DNA of 44,114 bases from an uncultured Acidobacteriia bacterium (GCA_903882645.1 CAIRXZ010000028.1:1-44114); one strand, 5' to 3'; counted from the first letter of the stretch, positions 14,718 through 23,745 are shown. Made by a program: numbers and translations. The notes: a model not told the origin generated them from the letters alone.

Positions 14718-16800
14718 CGGTTTGTGGCGAGGCCGCCCGCAACCGGGCCAGCGTCTGGCGGATCTCGTCCACATCCGGTCTGAGGCGGGCCGCAGCCTCG
14801 ATATGGCTGACGGCCTCGGGCAGACGTCCTGGGATGGCCGCCAGCGCCTGCCCCAGCCCGTAGTGCGCTTCGGCGAAATCGGGCGCGGCCCGCAACGCGG
14901 CCTCGAACTCCGCGACGGCGTCCGGAAGCCGGCCGGGCAGGCCCGATAGCACCACGCCCAAGTCGAAGTGCGCCTCCGCCCAGTCCGGCCGGATGCGAAG
15001 CGCCGCCTGGTACTCGGCGATCGCGTCGGCCGTCCGGCCTTGGACCTTCAAATAGGCGCCTGCCAGGTTGAAGCGCGCCTCGGCCAGATCCGGATCGAGC
15101 CGCACGGCCGTCTCCAAATGGACGATCCCCTCCTGCAAACCGCCGGGAGTCTGCGTCAGCGCGGCCCCCAGGTCGGCATGCACCGAGGCGGGGTCCGGCT
15201 CAATGCGGCCCTCAATCATAGTCGGCTTGAGCCGCAACGCCGCTTCCAGGTGCGTGATCGCGTCCGGCAGCCGCCCGGGGACCTTCACCAGACAGCCGGC
15301 CAGACCATAATGGCCCTGGGCGTAGTTGGGATCGACCCGCAGCGCCGCTTCGAACTCGCCGATGGCATCCATCAACCGGCCGGGTGTCTCCGCGAGGGCG
15401 CTGGCAAGGTTGTAGTGGACCTCCAGGCTGTCGGGCTTGAGCCGCACGGCCGTCTCAAGGTGGCGGAGCGCTTCCGGCATCCGGCTGGGGGTCTCGGCAA
15501 TCAGGACCCCGAGGCTATACTCCGCCGCCCAGGCATCGGGGTTGCGCGCCACCGAATCGGCGAAGAGCGTCTCGCCGTCCCTGTAGAGGCCGCTCTGGTT
15601 CCACGAGAGAGCGCCCAGGACCACCACAACCGCAGCCACCGCGGCGCCGGCCGGTCGACGCGCCGGCTTGGGAACCCGGTTCACCGCCAGAACCAGGCAG
15701 GAAGCCACAGGCGCCAACACGTACAGGGTGGCAAGGTATTGAAGATGGTCGGCCACGTAGGAGAACCGAAACCAGTAGACGTCAAAAAGACCAAGCACCG
15801 GGACAAGCGTTCCAAAGAACAACAGAAACGCTGCCAACGGTCCGCGGCGCCCCTTGACTGCCAGCCACGCCCCGGCCACGGCGGCCGCAATCAAACCCGC
15901 CGCCGGAAGATACTGCCCCCATTGGGCCGGGTCCACGGTCCATCGCCGGTAGAAGAACGTCAGATCGGCGGGCCAAAACAACTTGAGCGCATAGAACCAG
16001 ACCACCCGCGCCGCAAGCAGGCAGCGGGCGGCCAGCGTCATCGCGAAATCCGGGCCCGCGGCCCCGGTGAACCGCCGTTCCACCAGGGACGTAAACAGAC
16101 CGTACGACGCCCCGATCCCCAGCCACGGAATCAGCGGCCGGATGTCCGGTTTCCAGTCCAGCCGGCCCCGGCGCCACCAGAGGACCACCAAGAGCGCGGC
16201 GGGCAGCGTGGCCGTGACGGACTTGCTCATCAGCGCCAGCGCAAACAGTCCCAGCGCCTGGAAATACCGCGCCGGCCTTCGCGACTTGTCGAAATCCAGG
16301 TAAACCAACGCCGAGGCGAGGTAGAAGACCGTGGAAAGGGTGTTCTTCTGCTCGGAAATCCACGCTACCGATTCCACGCACGCCGGGTGCAGCGCCCAGA
16401 GCAGGCCAGCCAGCCAAGGCCCCGGCAGGCCCAGGCGGCGCATGATCGCCACTACCAGGAAGGCCGCCGTAACGTGCAGCAGCACGTTGGTCAGATGATA
16501 GCCTTCCACCGCGTCCCCCCACAGCCGGTGCTCCACCCAGAAGGCGCTATGCAGAATGGGCCACCAAAACTGGTGGACGGCCCCCACCCTGGTCCAGATG
16601 AGCCAAAGACCCTGTAAGGACCGGAGCGCCGGAGCCGTCACATAGTCCAGGTCGTCGGTGATGAATGCGCCGTGAAGCGCCGGCAGATAGGCGGCAAAGC
16701 CGGCGCCGAACAGCAAGGCCGCCTTGGCGATCTCCCAACGGTTGTCCGGACGGCTGGGCGCCGCGGCCTCGGCAGCCTTGGATGGACGTTTTGCCGCCAT
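14710..16800 (-). CDS. TMTC-like membrane protein, paralogue of the gene at 12172
   Basis: A 696-residue protein. It has the same plan as its neighbour: about ten membrane helices in residues 25-395, the acidic pair D49-D50 in AFITDDLDYV, a matching SVAWISEQKNTLSTVFYLAS block, then about seven TPRs (405-690). The TPR array is shorter and has an irregular insertion near residue 545 (GRIEPDPASVHADLG). The two genes are tandem paralogues and probably arose by duplication; copy A of the palindromic repeat lies between them. Inferred role: GT-C-type glycosyltransfer at the membrane, with TPRs presenting the protein substrate. Acceptor and donor are unknown. Only one start (ATG at 16800) is plausible. 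Confidence 0.75.
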   Translation of the reverse strand: MAAKRPSKAAEAAAPSRPDNRWEIAKAALLFGAGFAAYLPALHGAFITDDLDYVTAPALRSLQGLWLIWTRVGAVHQFWWPILHSAFWVEHRLWGDAVEGYHLTNVLLHVTAAFLVVAIMRRLGLPGPWLAGLLWALHPACVESVAWISEQKNTLSTVFYLASALVYLDFDKSRRPARYFQALGLFALALMSKSVTATLPAALLVVLWWRRGRLDWKPDIRPLIPWLGIGASYGLFTSLVERRFTGAAGPDFAMTLAARCLLAARVVWFYALKLFWPADLTFFYRRWTVDPAQWGQYLPAAGLIAAAVAGAWLAVKGRRGPLAAFLLFFGTLVPVLGLFDVYWFRFSYVADHLQYLATLYVLAPVASCLVLAVNRVPKPARRPAGAAVAAVVVVLGALSWNQSGLYRDGETLFADSVARNPDAWAAEYSLGVLIAETPSRMPEALRHLETAVRLKPDSLEVHYNLASALAETPGRLMDAIGEFEAALRVDPNYAQGHYGLAGCLVKVPGRLPDAITHLEAALRLKPTMIEGRIEPDPASVHADLGAALTQTPGGLQEGIVHLETAVRLDPDLAEARFNLAGAYLKVQGRTADAIAEYQAALRIRPDWAEAHFDLGVVLSGLPGRLPDAVAEFEAALRAAPDFAEAHYGLGQALAAIPGRLPEAVSHIEAAARLRPDVDEIRQTLARLRAASPQTAR

Positions 16801-16874
16801 ATTCGAGCGAGCATCCAGGTTAACATCGCGACCCCGGCCGCCGCAGCCCGGATCGGCGACGCGATGAGGCGGAG

Positions 16875-16891
16875 CCGATGAGGGACATCGG
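16875..16891. repeat. Short palindrome at the 3' end of the GxxExxY gene
   Basis: CCGATG-AGGGA-CATCGG, a perfect 6-bp stem, lies 6 nt beyond the minus-strand stop codon. The stem sequence equals the head of the repeat family found at the gene's other end, so it may be a vestige of a flanking copy. It is short enough that chance cannot be excluded. Confidence 0.35.
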
Positions 16892-16897
16892 GTTCAT

Positions 16898-17314
16898 TTA
16901 TGACGGCGCTTCAAGGGGCTCGGGAGTCTGGAACCCATGGACGATACGCTTCCACTCGACTTTGGGCTTTTGGAAATTGACTAGAAGACAGAGCGTGCGG
17001 CCGGAGGCCCGCAGGTAGTTGAGACATTGCGCGGTGTGCTCGTTGGCGAGGCGCTCCACACATTTCAGCTCGACCAGCAGCACGTCTTCGACGAGGATAT
17101 CGGCAAAGTATTCTCCGACATACTGACCCTTGTAGGTTATTGCAAATGAAGCTTGGGCGCTGGCCCGAATGCCACGAAGGCTGAGTTCTCTGAGCAGAGC
17201 GCGCTCGTAGACTTTCTCGAGGAATCCAGCGCCAAGAGTATTGGAGACCTCAAAGATAGCGCCGAGCACGCGCTCGGTCAGCGAATCGAAGAATCCGCGT
17301 TCATCGGTGTTCAT
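16898..17314 (-). CDS. GxxExxY protein, PD-(D/E)XK nuclease-like
   Basis: A 138-residue protein, matching the family length of about 130. The signature GFLEKVY (30-36) contains Glu33. Asp72 in YFADILV and E82-L83-K84 in LLVELKCV complete a PD-(D/E)XK-type set. The C-terminal part (LNYLRASGRTLCLLVNF) is also typical. The first seven codons (MNTDERG) are read from the palindromic repeat described at 17292; the conserved family core begins only after about residue 12. A second ATG in the repeat, 10 nt downstream, is out of frame. Known: the family is widespread, often multi-copy, and has no established function. It stands alone, not in an operon. Nuclease activity is inferred. Confidence 0.82.
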   Translation of the reverse strand: MNTDERGFFDSLTERVLGAIFEVSNTLGAGFLEKVYERALLRELSLRGIRASAQASFAITYKGQYVGEYFADILVEDVLLVELKCVERLANEHTAQCLNYLRASGRTLCLLVNFQKPKVEWKRIVHGFQTPEPLEAPS

Positions 17315-17399
17315 CGGCGGCTAATTCCTACGTGCCGTCTTAGGCCAATACCTCTCAGTATTATTATTAGCCGCCGATCAACGCGGATGAACGCAGATT
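17292..17399. repeat. Inverted pair of the GATGAACGC repeat family (copy B)
   Basis: Left arm 17292-17325 and right arm 17366-17399 are 34-nt inverted copies with about 30 of 34 positions matching, separated by 40 nt. Both carry ATTAGCCGCC heads, which here face each other across the spacer; in copies A and C the heads face outward. The GxxExxY start codon is in the left arm. Arms contain the 10-nt unit CGGATGAACG. Confidence 0.8.
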
Positions 17400-17430
17400 G
17401 GATAGTAAATGTCGCGAAGTTGCAGGGCCC

Positions 17431-17477
17431 AAAAAACACACCGAGCCGCTTGCGGTCATCCCGCAAGCGGCTCGGTG
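17431..17477 (-). terminator. Strong rho-independent terminator of the TonB receptor gene
   Basis: A perfect 17-bp stem: CACCGAGCCGCTTGCGG (17439-17455) pairs with 17461-17477 across loop TCATC. Read on the minus strand it is followed within a few bases by six T. It lies about 57 nt after the receptor stop codon. Confidence 0.93.
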
Positions 17478-17533
17478 AAAATCCTCGACCGCGGGGGCCG
17501 GGCGCACCCAACCCCCGCAAGCGGAACTTGCTG

Positions 17534-20500
17534 CTAGAACTGGAACCGAAGCTGGAACGACATCTGCCGCGGGTTCGCCATGTTGGAACTGGTGTAACGG
17601 CCGGTGCTGTTAGTCTGCGGAACCAGGATGCCTTGCCTGTAGTTGGCATAGTCGTACGACTGGCTTGTGTTGGCCGCCTGGAATTGGGTGTGGTTGAAGA
17701 TGTTGTACATCTCCGCCCGGAAGATAAGCTGGCGCTTCTCGCTCTTGATCGGGAAGGACTTCGAGAAGGTCATGTCCCAGTTATCGATGCGAGTGCCCGG
17801 AAGCGGGAACAAGCTGCCGTTGCCCGCATTGCCGAAGCAGGAGATGTTCTCCCCTACGCCGAATATGCGGGGATCCGTACCAAACACCGTCGGTCCCAGG
17901 CCGCCCGTGAGGGCGCTCGCCGCAACCGGCTTCAAGCTGCACGGCCAGGGCATCGTCACCGAGTTCATGTTGAGGATCTGGTTGCCGGGAGTCCCGTTGA
18001 TGTAGGTGCTGGCGGTTCCGGTGGCCAACATATTCGCCACCGATGGCAGGCTCGCGAGGTTGCTGCTGAACCTGACCATGCTCGAGGAAAGCTCCACCGG
18101 GCCTATGACATTCGGCCGTTGCGTCTGTTCGCTCGACGAACCGGTCTGGTCCGGTACGTACGCGTAATTGCCCGATGTGTTAGCGAAGCTGAAGCCGGGA
18201 TAGCCGACCATGACATCGCTGCGCCACTGGGTAATGCCGGATACCTGCCAGTCGTCCGTCACCCACTTCAACGGCTTGAAGTTGAGCTTTTCGGAAAGAC
18301 CTGGCACTTGATACACGTAGTTGACCGTCACGGCGATCGGAGCGGGCTGGTACGAAGGTGTCCAGTTCCGGAACTTGTCCGTGAAGTAATCGCTACGGCC
18401 GGTCAAGCTCATCAGCTTCGACCAGTTGAAGGACATCCCATAAGACAGCCGCTTGGTCATGTTGCGCCGCAGCACGACTTGCAGGGCATGGTAATCCGCG
18501 CTGCCCGCGAAATCGGTACGGTAAAAGCCGGCCAGGCCCGGAACCGGACGGTACAGGTTGTCGTTGATGTTTGCGCTGCCCGGCTCGGCGCCGGTTGGAA
18601 GATACGTGAACCGGTACGCCTGGGTCGGGTCCTGAGCGCCGCCGTTGTTGTAGGCGCTCAAAAGCGCGGCCGGGGTACTGGAGTTATAGGTCGTGATGCC
18701 CGCCGTCTGGTACTGCGCGTACATCGGCATGACGTTCATGCCCGTGTTCAGGTTGTTGGAGGTTGCAATGTGCCGCCGCAGGTTGAATACCCAGGAGGCC
18801 TCCAGAACCGTCCCAAAACCCATGTTCTGCTGAACCATAAAGCTCCCGTTATAGGTGCTTTCATACTTCTGGTTGCCGACGATTTCGCCGGGGCCGATGG
18901 GAGTGATACCGGCGATGTTGGGCAACTGCGAGGCGGGGATGAGGGAGCCCTCCGAGATTTGAGGGTTGTCCGGCGTGACCGATGCGATGTTGCCGTAGTA
19001 AACCGTCCGGTTGATGGTTGCCGGCTGTTGGCCGCCGTATCCCATAACCTGGTTGGCGTCGGCGCGGTTCAGGAACTGCCCGAAGCCCCAGCGGATGGCC
19101 GTCTTGCCGTCGCCGAACACGTCCCAAGCCATGCCGACACGGAAAGCCGGGGAAACCTTGGGCACAGTATATAGCCCATACGGGAGATCCGAATTGCCCG
19201 GCGTGGCGATCTCCATGCCCGGGAACGGATTGGGCGAGCCGGTATACCCGCCGACGGACTGCGGCACGAAGGTGCCGATGAAGTTGCTGAACGTGTACGT
19301 GTTGGTGCCCGGGTCCCACGCCTTGTAGTTGGTGGCCGGGCACGACGAAGCCGCCGTGGAAACCTGGCAGTACGGATAGTAAATCCGCATGGCGTTTGCC
19401 GAGCTGTAGGCGGATTTCACCCATTCCGCCGAGTTGTTGTTAAGGTTCTGGATCGGCGGCATGTCGTAGAAGCGAACGCCAAAGTCCAAGGACACCCGGC
19501 GGCTTACGCGCCAGTTGTCCTGCACAAAGGCCTCGTACTGAGAGAACCAGTAGTTTCCAATCTTGCGCTGACCTTCGCTGTAGGTCTGGAAATTGCCCAG
19601 CCACGCATTGGCGAATCCGTCCTTCGTGTCGGCCGCCATGTTCGCGTTGCCGCCCCCGAAGTTGTAGGTCCCCACATACGTGCCTTGGCCGTTGTACTGC
19701 AGTTTCCCGGTCCGCTCGTAGTAGAAGCCCGCCTTCAGGTTGTGCTTGCCGATCACCTTGCTGACGGCATCGTTAAAGCTGTAGATGTCGTTAAAGTTGG
19801 TGTAGGGGCACGTGCCGCCGCAGTTGCCCGTGTTCCAGGTCGCCTCATTGGGCATATTGCCGCCGCCAAGACTAATGCCGGGAGGCCCGACGAGGTAGTT
19901 CTGGCTGCCCGGAGAGGACATGTCCGGACGCGCCTGACCCTGGTCGGCGACGAAAGTCGGATCGCTGGCGAAGGTGTCGAACGAGGGCGGGCTGCCAAAG
20001 TTCGAACGCGTCAGTTGCGTCTGGTCCACCGGATAGTAGCTCCACGAGTTGTAGCTCTTGCCGAACGTAAACTCGTTCACCATGGTCGGGTTAATGGTGT
20101 AGGTGATGCCGACGCCCCATCCATGGCCGGGGTTCGGGTGGGCGATCGCCTCGGGGGCGACTCCGTTCGCGCCCTTCAAGGGCAGGCCGGCGGCCGTGTT
20201 ATCCAAGTCGTAGTCGTTGATCCAGCGCGCCCAACTGGTCAGCTTGGAGGTCAGGTTGATGTCGGCCCGCACGGTGTCGTTGCGGTGCGGGTGGCCTCCG
20301 CTGTACGTCCAGTAGTAGTTGCGGTTGTAGCCGTTGCCCCCGGTGAGGCCGCCCGACGTGTCGACGCCGCCAGCCAGCCCGGCGGCCGTACCGGCCGCGC
20401 TAATAGCCGAGGGGCAATTGCTGGGAGTGATGAGCGCCCCATTGTACACGCCCGCGGATGGGTTGCAGAGGTTCGGCGTGGGGAGGGCCGCCAACATGGC

Positions 20501-21670
20501 CTTGCCAATTGTCGACGAGGCGGCATTGCCATAGGCGGTTCCAATCAAGGTGTTCAGGTTGGTCAGCGTCAGGCTGCTCGCGCTCGAGTTGGTGGGATCG
20601 TGAAGTTGATATAGCGACCCGTTCGAATTGTAGTAGGATGAAAAGTCGCCGGCCAGGTAGGCCGCCGTCGGCACGTTCGTGTAGTTATAAGAGGTGCTCG
20701 GCAACTGCCTGGTGTACTCCTGCGAGACGAAGAAGAACAGCTTCTTTTTCTGCCTGTTGAACAGGTGCGGGATGTACACGGGACCGCCGATGGTATACCC
20801 CCAAACGAAGAACCGGTATTTAGACTTCTGCTGGCCTCCGTTGTTCACGAAGAAGCTCTTGGCGTTGAACATCTCGTGCCGTTTGTTGGCAAAGCCGCCG
20901 CCATGGAACTCCTGGCTGCCGCCCTTGGTCACGACCGAGATCTGGCCGCTCGAATTGCGGCCGTATTCAGCCTGGTAGTTGGTGGTCAGCACGCGCATTT
21001 CGGCGACCGAGTCCATGTTGGGCTCGAAGTGCGTGGTCATGTTGGACCCGGTATCGAGGTCCGTAATGCCATCCACCTGGAAGTTCGCCTTGCCCGTGCC
21101 GCCGCCGTTGATCTGCATGTTTTGCAGAGCGGTCGACTCGCTGGCGGTGTCTCCGCCCGTCAGATAGGCGGTGCCGAAGTACACGCCCGGGACGGTCGTC
21201 AAAACGGCGAACAGATCGCGGCCCTTCAAAGTGAGGTCCACCATCTGGGTGCTATCGACGAGTTTGGAGTTCTCGCTCGAAGTGGTCTGCACCGGCGTTA
21301 CCGGCGCCTGGACCTCGACGGTCTGCGTCACGGTCCCGACCTTCAGGGCGACCCGCCCTACGTCGTTGATGGCGCTGGGCGTAACGTCGACGGTCGACAT
21401 CAGGGCCGTCTCGAAGTTCGTGGCCTTGATCGTTACGCTGTACTTGGCCGGCTGCAAGCTGTTAAACCGGAAAATGCCTTCCGGCCCGGACGTCGTGTTG
21501 AAAATGGTTCCGGTCGTTAAGTTCTTAATTTGAATCTGCGCACCTGGCACGGCGGCGTCGCTGGAATCGGTGACCGTTCCAACCAAGGTAGCCGTTGTCG
21601 TTTGTGCATAAACACAGCCGCACAGGAGCGCGATGACGCAAAACCACTGCGCCATTCGTTTAGCTGTCAT
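17534..21670 (-). CDS. Oar-like TonB-dependent outer-membrane receptor
   Basis: A 1378-residue protein. The start at 21670 is preferred over an upstream in-frame Met at 21805 because GGGAGGA lies about 8 nt before it and it gives a clean signal peptide (1-22). Domains: carboxypeptidase-regulatory-like beta-sandwich (about 25-120, TLVGTVTDSSDAAVPGAQI), plug (about 130-250, with the IDGITDLDTGSN loop), then a very large beta-barrel ending in LRFQF with a C-terminal Phe, the outer-membrane assembly signal. Known: such receptors are expanded in Acidobacteria and import or bind large carbon compounds. The ligand is unknown. A strong terminator follows, so it is a single-gene unit, probably controlled with the gene at 22305. 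Confidence 0.93.
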   Translation of the reverse strand: MTAKRMAQWFCVIALLCGCVYAQTTTATLVGTVTDSSDAAVPGAQIQIKNLTTGTIFNTTSGPEGIFRFNSLQPAKYSVTIKATNFETALMSTVDVTPSAINDVGRVALKVGTVTQTVEVQAPVTPVQTTSSENSKLVDSTQMVDLTLKGRDLFAVLTTVPGVYFGTAYLTGGDTASESTALQNMQINGGGTGKANFQVDGITDLDTGSNMTTHFEPNMDSVAEMRVLTTNYQAEYGRNSSGQISVVTKGGSQEFHGGGFANKRHEMFNAKSFFVNNGGQQKSKYRFFVWGYTIGGPVYIPHLFNRQKKKLFFFVSQEYTRQLPSTSYNYTNVPTAAYLAGDFSSYYNSNGSLYQLHDPTNSSASSLTLTNLNTLIGTAYGNAASSTIGKAMLAALPTPNLCNPSAGVYNGALITPSNCPSAISAAGTAAGLAGGVDTSGGLTGGNGYNRNYYWTYSGGHPHRNDTVRADINLTSKLTSWARWINDYDLDNTAAGLPLKGANGVAPEAIAHPNPGHGWGVGITYTINPTMVNEFTFGKSYNSWSYYPVDQTQLTRSNFGSPPSFDTFASDPTFVADQGQARPDMSSPGSQNYLVGPPGISLGGGNMPNEATWNTGNCGGTCPYTNFNDIYSFNDAVSKVIGKHNLKAGFYYERTGKLQYNGQGTYVGTYNFGGGNANMAADTKDGFANAWLGNFQTYSEGQRKIGNYWFSQYEAFVQDNWRVSRRVSLDFGVRFYDMPPIQNLNNNSAEWVKSAYSSANAMRIYYPYCQVSTAASSCPATNYKAWDPGTNTYTFSNFIGTFVPQSVGGYTGSPNPFPGMEIATPGNSDLPYGLYTVPKVSPAFRVGMAWDVFGDGKTAIRWGFGQFLNRADANQVMGYGGQQPATINRTVYYGNIASVTPDNPQISEGSLIPASQLPNIAGITPIGPGEIVGNQKYESTYNGSFMVQQNMGFGTVLEASWVFNLRRHIATSNNLNTGMNVMPMYAQYQTAGITTYNSSTPAALLSAYNNGGAQDPTQAYRFTYLPTGAEPGSANINDNLYRPVPGLAGFYRTDFAGSADYHALQVVLRRNMTKRLSYGMSFNWSKLMSLTGRSDYFTDKFRNWTPSYQPAPIAVTVNYVYQVPGLSEKLNFKPLKWVTDDWQVSGITQWRSDVMVGYPGFSFANTSGNYAYVPDQTGSSSEQTQRPNVIGPVELSSSMVRFSSNLASLPSVANMLATGTASTYINGTPGNQILNMNSVTMPWPCSLKPVAASALTGGLGPTVFGTDPRIFGVGENISCFGNAGNGSLFPLPGTRIDNWDMTFSKSFPIKSEKRQLIFRAEMYNIFNHTQFQAANTSQSYDYANYRQGILVPQTNSTGRYTSSNMANPRQMSFQLRFQF

Positions 21671-22151
21671 GACTAATCCTCCCGTTACCTGAATTTCCCA
21701 CTTGTTTTTCCTTACCTCCCGTCTGCGCGGAGGTATTCCCTGCTCAAAACCACACTTTACATAATGGTGCTCTTCTGGTTTACTCGCAATCGCCCGGCCG
21801 CACAATAGCGTTACGGTTGCAAAACCGTAGAAACAGGTAAATCGGTCTTATTTCCTTAATGATAGCCAGGCTCCATGTGAGTTGCCACACGGACGTAGCA
21901 AGGCGTTCTATACCGTGAGGGCGGGTCTTTTCGGCAGGGTGCCACGCGGGCAAAAACGGAGTCGGTCGAGGGAATTCCCTGGGAATCCGAAAATGCGGAT
22001 AAAAGCGGATAAGACAGCCTGAAACTTCCCAAAAAGCATAGGGAAAAGGCCTGGAATTCCTGCCGATTTCGAGGGGCTTCGGTCTGCCAGAGCCGGGCTG
22101 GATTCCTGGCTCCAACACTGGGTTGGGATGCAGGCTGCTGAAGAAGGCTTC
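21671..22151. other. Upstream region of the TonB receptor gene
   Basis: This non-coding stretch is AT-richer than the surroundings. Just before the gene is a short inverted repeat TACCTCC/GGAGGTA (about 21715-21736). A possible minus-strand promoter is TTGCGA, 17 nt, CATTAT (about 21764-21792), which is weak. The rest (21800-22150) shows no gene; short frames there lack protein-like composition. Confidence 0.35.
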
Positions 22152-22248
22152 TTGGCCGCGGATGAACGCAGATCAACACGGATTGGGGGAGTGCAAGTGC
22201 TTTGTCTGTAGCCTAATCTGTGTTCATCGGCGTTGATCGGCGGCTAAT
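22152..22248. repeat. Inverted pair of the GATGAACGC repeat family (copy C)
   Basis: Left arm 22152-22185 and right arm 22215-22248 are 34-nt inverted copies (about 27 of 34 positions), with a 29-nt loop. The heads (GGCCGC left; GCGGCTAAT right) face outward. It lies between the TonB receptor gene and the gene at 22305. Confidence 0.75.
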
Positions 22249-22304
22249 ATGTTGTTCTGAGAGATCCTGGCCTACCCGAGCCGCCAGGCCAGGAGGCCCC
22301 CCAC

Positions 22305-23534
22305 CTACCAGAACCAGGTGGCCAGGACTCTGGGCGGGCCGGAGTTTGCGCCCGTAAGGCTGGTAGCGATCACAATCTGTATGTTCTTGTTCTGCCAGGA
22401 CTTCGGAGCCTTCGCGACGGCCGCCTCCAGATACCGCGGCTCCGACAGGAACTCGCCGGCCGCGCCGGTCCCGAAGGGCAAAAGCCCGGCCACGCTCACC
22501 ATGACCTGTCCGGTCGCCGGGTTCCAGACCCGCGAGACGACGGCATAATCCTCCGCGACCTTGGCGCGCGGGTCGACCCGCCAATTCCTCTGGCTGGGAT
22601 TCTGCTGGTCGCCGATCCAAGCCACCGGTCCGTCGCGCTCCAGCCGGAACCGAAGATGCAAATCGTCGAGCAGGCTGACGGTCCAACTGTTGTCGAATCC
22701 GCCGATGAGCACCACGGGCCCGTCCCTCAGGTCTTCAAACTTGGTATTGGCATAGGACCGGACGTGGAATGCCTTGCCTCTGGTGATCTTCTGCCCGACA
22801 ATCTTGAACGCGGCGGCGACTTCGGCCAGCGGAACGCCCCGATCCCCGCCGATGAGTTGCTCCAGGCTGGGAGTGGATGGCGAATCCTGCCGGGCGGCCG
22901 CGCCGGCGCTGGCGGGCGCGGCCTCGCCAATCCCGCCGACGCAGATCAGGACCCGCTCCGACCCGCTCCAGACCGGGGTCCAGAACCGGTCCAAAGCGCT
23001 GGGCGGCTTCCACGGGCTCCACCAGACGAGCGCGCCAACCAGAGCGACGGCGCCGGCAACCACCGCGGCCGTCACCGGGATTGCGAGGCGGCGCCCGCGC
23101 GCGGCTGCGGCAGGCGCCTGGGGAACCACCGCCGGCGGCAGCCGGAACTCGGGCATGTACGATCCGGACGGAAACTCAATCCGGACCTCGTTCTCATGCC
23201 CGGCTTCCTGGTAATACTGCGTGAGCCGCTTGCGGACCTCGACGGCCGTGGTGCGCACTACGGGGTCCTGGTTGGTGTCGTAGTTGGGATCCCGGTGGAA
23301 GACTTCGATCCCCAAAGTCCGTTCCTTGAGCGAGTCCGTGTGGCCCTCGAGAACCCTTTCCACTACGTAGCGCAGCAACGCCGGATAGCGCTTGCTGTTC
23401 CTGAACGACGGGTTGGCAAGCAGCCGCTCCAACTGCTCGCGGACGGAGGATTTCTCCGCGTCCGTCCCGGGAAGCCATACTCCTCCCGAAGGCGCGGCGA
23501 CGACACGGTCGTTTACTGGCGCAACAGCGGACAT
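22305..23534 (-). CDS. Membrane-anchored protein of an acidobacterial family, possible regulator
   Basis: A 409-residue protein. The N-terminal domain (about 28-132) carries a strongly patterned block: FRNSKRYPALLRYVVE, LKERTLGIEVFHRDPNYDTN, then VVRTTAVEVRKRLTQYY. One membrane helix follows (150-172), then a C-terminal domain (about 180-409) predicted to be outside the cytoplasm. From memory, proteins with this N-terminal block are frequent in Acidobacteria and often lie next to Oar-like TonB receptors, but I know no proven function. The layout (cytoplasmic domain, one helix, external domain) suggests a signal-transducing membrane regulator. It faces the TonB receptor in the same direction, about 630 nt upstream. 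No clear Shine-Dalgarno. Confidence 0.7.
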   Translation of the reverse strand: MSAVAPVNDRVVAAPSGGVWLPGTDAEKSSVREQLERLLANPSFRNSKRYPALLRYVVERVLEGHTDSLKERTLGIEVFHRDPNYDTNQDPVVRTTAVEVRKRLTQYYQEAGHENEVRIEFPSGSYMPEFRLPPAVVPQAPAAAARGRRLAIPVTAAVVAGAVALVGALVWWSPWKPPSALDRFWTPVWSGSERVLICVGGIGEAAPASAGAAARQDSPSTPSLEQLIGGDRGVPLAEVAAAFKIVGQKITRGKAFHVRSYANTKFEDLRDGPVVLIGGFDNSWTVSLLDDLHLRFRLERDGPVAWIGDQQNPSQRNWRVDPRAKVAEDYAVVSRVWNPATGQVMVSVAGLLPFGTGAAGEFLSEPRYLEAAVAKAPKSWQNKNIQIVIATSLTGANSGPPRVLATWFW

Positions 23535-23745
23535 ACGTTCGGGCTGTGGGCCTCATGGTATCACAGCACGTTCCTTTCCGGGTAGCGCATTTGATACGGG
23601 TTTGATACGCCCCTTAAACGTACCTGCTACGCCGGGCGTCATCCGGCCCCCTTGCCGCCCTTCGCCGGGCGGGCGTATCAACCCACCGTACAAACGCAAG
23701 ACATTCTTGTAACGCCTTGTCCGAGGGAGAGCTATTTCGGTATTC

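Noticed and set aside
14968-16617. A 549-codon plus-strand frame
   Set aside because: Antisense to the TPR/GT-C gene at 14710; its apparent repeats mirror the TPR units.
17153-19174. A 673-codon plus-strand frame
   Set aside because: Crosses the repeat pair and the terminator and is antisense to the receptor gene; composition is that of a shadow.
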